The notes below the pieces were generated by a model. The model did no database searches. It was not told where the DNA came from and was given only the letters and a program-made list of their open reading frames with translations. A program made the position numbers and the translations under genes. 64,000 bases of DNA from Porcisia hertigi (Eukaryota; Euglenozoa; Kinetoplastea; Trypanosomatida; Trypanosomatidae), in the NCBI RefSeq assembly GCF_017918235.1, contig NC_090584.1, forward strand, positions 1 to 64,000. Direction: 5' to 3'. Numbering within the stretch: the stretch's first letter is position 1; each line of letters starts with the position of its first letter. Shown one piece after another: positions 62,526-64,000 of the stretch.

Positions 62526-63417
62526 TCTTTTGGAAAGCAACCTCTCAAATGGGGAAAACAGAGGGGGAACAAGAGATAGATGGCGCCTTGGAGATACTCG
62601 TCGAGACGAGCAGCCACAAGGCCCCCTCTTTTTTGGTTGTGGTTGGTGCAGATGCTCGATCTGAGAACGGATACGTGGTAATTCTTTCCAGAGCACACCG
62701 TACCCCCGCCAGCACAACTTTGCGTAGTTTTGACAGCCCGCTATTCTTGTGCGCCTACGTGTGTGCGGATCACGAAAGGGACCTGCAGCAGCACTGTACT
62801 CGGAAAAGGGGGTGGAAGAGAGAAGAAAGGAAGACGTGGATAATGAGCCCCAGTGGAAGTAGATGTTGCGTGTGTGCGTGTGTGTGTGTCAGAGGTGAAA
62901 GGGGTGGAAGGGTATTGTGAACAAGCGGGCATACGGACGGAAAGAAGCGCAGGGGGCGATACAGCCCCCCCCCCCCCGCCCGCCCGCCCCCCCCTTCGTG
63001 GAGAAAGTCAGCGCAAGTGACAGAGGCGAACATTGAAGCGCCCGAGAGAGACTATTGTGTCAAGTGAAACACGAGGGTGACACGTTCCAGAGTCAGCCCT
63101 ACTGTCTTCCTCCCCTTTCGCTGTTCTTCTTCGGTTCTTTTTTTTTTTGGGGGGGGGGGGCGCTTTGCGCTGTGCTGGAAAACACACACAGAGACAGACA
63201 GACAGACTCGCAGCCGCTCTTCTCTGCCACGCAGCATGGCTGTGATTTACTTGCTTGCGGGTGGCGGCCCCGCCTCTTCCTTTATGACGGAGGGGGAGGG
63301 GGAGGGGGAGGGGAGATGTCTGCGTGTTTCCACCTGCGCCAACCCACAACCCAGAGCGATCCCTGCAGAGAAGGGCAGAAATTCCTGCAGCGACAACCCA
63401 CGCCAGATATCGCTGCA
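62526..63417. other. Intergenic spacer
   Basis: No gene seen. C-runs at about 62964-62995, a T/G-run at about 63137-63160 and GGGGGA repeats at about 63290-63315. Confidence 0.65.
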
Positions 63418-63975
63418 TCAGTCAACCGGACCACGTCCGCGCACGACGCCATCCCAGCGAAACCCAGGCGCAATGCCGTACACATTGTGGTAGGATTTAT
63501 TGTTTGAGGAGGCATTCGACGCCTCCGACGGTGCGTACTGGGCCAAAAGTTTATCGGTGCAGCTTCGCTGCTCACAAATATGGGCTAGAGGCACAAAGAG
63601 CACGTTCATCAGTTGTGCAGAGAGCAGCCCGTTGTACTCGGCAGGAACATCCCTGTCTTCGTCAAAAAGCAAAGGAGTTTTCAGTAAATTAGCAGCCCCC
63701 CGCTGCCCCGCTGCCACCTTCGCCGCTGTGGTGCGCTCCACCTCAGCAGGCTTGTCTGCCTCGGCGTGGATCGCGGGCGCCGTTGCAGTGCTGCTGACCA
63801 GCGTGTCCACTACGCCGTCTTCCCCTTCTCTATCCTCCACAGCGGGCATCTCGTCTGTCGGAAAGTGCGCGCTGATTGCATACTGAAGAAGACCCGAGTT
63901 GGGGTTGACTGCAACGTACTCGTCCTCGTCATCATCGCTGTCGAAGCGACGTCGCTTTGCTGGGGCACCGTTCAT
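63418..63975 (-). CDS. BUD13/CWC26-like protein (pre-mRNA retention and splicing complex)
   Basis: 185 aa from the ATG at 63975; the frame stays open to the window edge, so a start further upstream is possible. The N-terminus is basic then acidic (APAKRRRFDSDDDEDEYV). The C-terminal NVYGIAPGFRWDGVVRGRG matches the terminal BUD13 motif (NRFGIxPGYRWDGVDRSNG). A helical section (GLLSAQLMNVLFVPLAHICE) replaces part of the usual BUD13 region. BUD13 belongs to the RES complex of the spliceosome. The match rests on this final motif. Confidence 0.65.
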   Translation of the reverse strand: MNGAPAKRRRFDSDDDEDEYVAVNPNSGLLQYAISAHFPTDEMPAVEDREGEDGVVDTLVSSTATAPAIHAEADKPAEVERTTAAKVAAGQRGAANLLKTPLLFDEDRDVPAEYNGLLSAQLMNVLFVPLAHICEQRSCTDKLLAQYAPSEASNASSNNKSYHNVYGIAPGFRWDGVVRGRGPVD

Positions 63976-64000
63976 CAACTGCACCGCTGGCACGCGGGCG

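Overview
The window looks like part of a trypanosomatid (Leishmania-group) nuclear chromosome. Every convincing gene lies on the minus strand. Genes are intronless, about one per 2.4 kb. They are separated by microsatellite-rich spacers whose polypurine runs on the + strand read as polypyrimidine plus AG, the trans-splicing signal, on the coding strand. There are no bacterial-type features, and I see no strand switch, tRNA, rRNA or intact mobile element. The simplest reading is one polycistronic unit transcribed from high to low coordinates.

Layout from low to high coordinate: a 3'-truncated LPG1-type glycosyltransferase; NatB acetyltransferase NAA20; a BMT5-like (DUF2431) methyltransferase with zinc fingers; a 1261-aa coiled-coil protein; a CEP44-like protein; SFT2; two unknowns; a poly(A)-binding protein; an 86-aa protein with a possible presequence; a BET1-type SNARE; a tiny basic 36-aa ORF behind a strong splice acceptor; RAMP4/SERP1; a 474-aa probable mitochondrial protein; ETF-beta; a TypA/BipA-like GTPase; RPB6; two unknowns; CPSF100; a 1047-aa mitochondrial-type protein with dsRBD-like modules; a UCH deubiquitinase; IFT144/WDR19; an ORC-type mitochondrial carrier; a CID/zinc-finger/RGG-tailed protein; a PTPMT1-like phosphatase; and a BUD13-like protein at the right edge. 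From memory, the set and order (LPG1, PABP3, ETFB, UCH) fit the left end of Leishmania major chromosome 25. That is a recollection, not a search result.

The genes do not form one pathway, as is usual for trypanosomatid polycistrons. Some share a process: RNA handling (PABP, CPSF100, BUD13-like, RGG protein, BMT5-like), early secretory traffic (SFT2, BET1, RAMP4, LPG1-like), mitochondrion (ETFB, TypA, carrier, PTPMT1, the 1047-aa and 474-aa proteins) and flagellum or centriole (IFT144, CEP44-like).

The observations most worth checking are the 36-aa arginine/lysine-rich ORF at 21032-21142, the 1047-aa protein with repeated dsRBD-like signatures, the CID/zinc-finger/RGG architecture at 57759-59906, an RPB6 with an internal insertion, a possible frame change at the end of the CEP44-like gene, and two spacer islands (about 25480-26060 and 53400-54060) that do not look like ordinary UTR. 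No clearly undescribed multi-gene system was identified. Several start codons were chosen as the first ATG downstream of a polypyrimidine/AG signal rather than the longest open frame.
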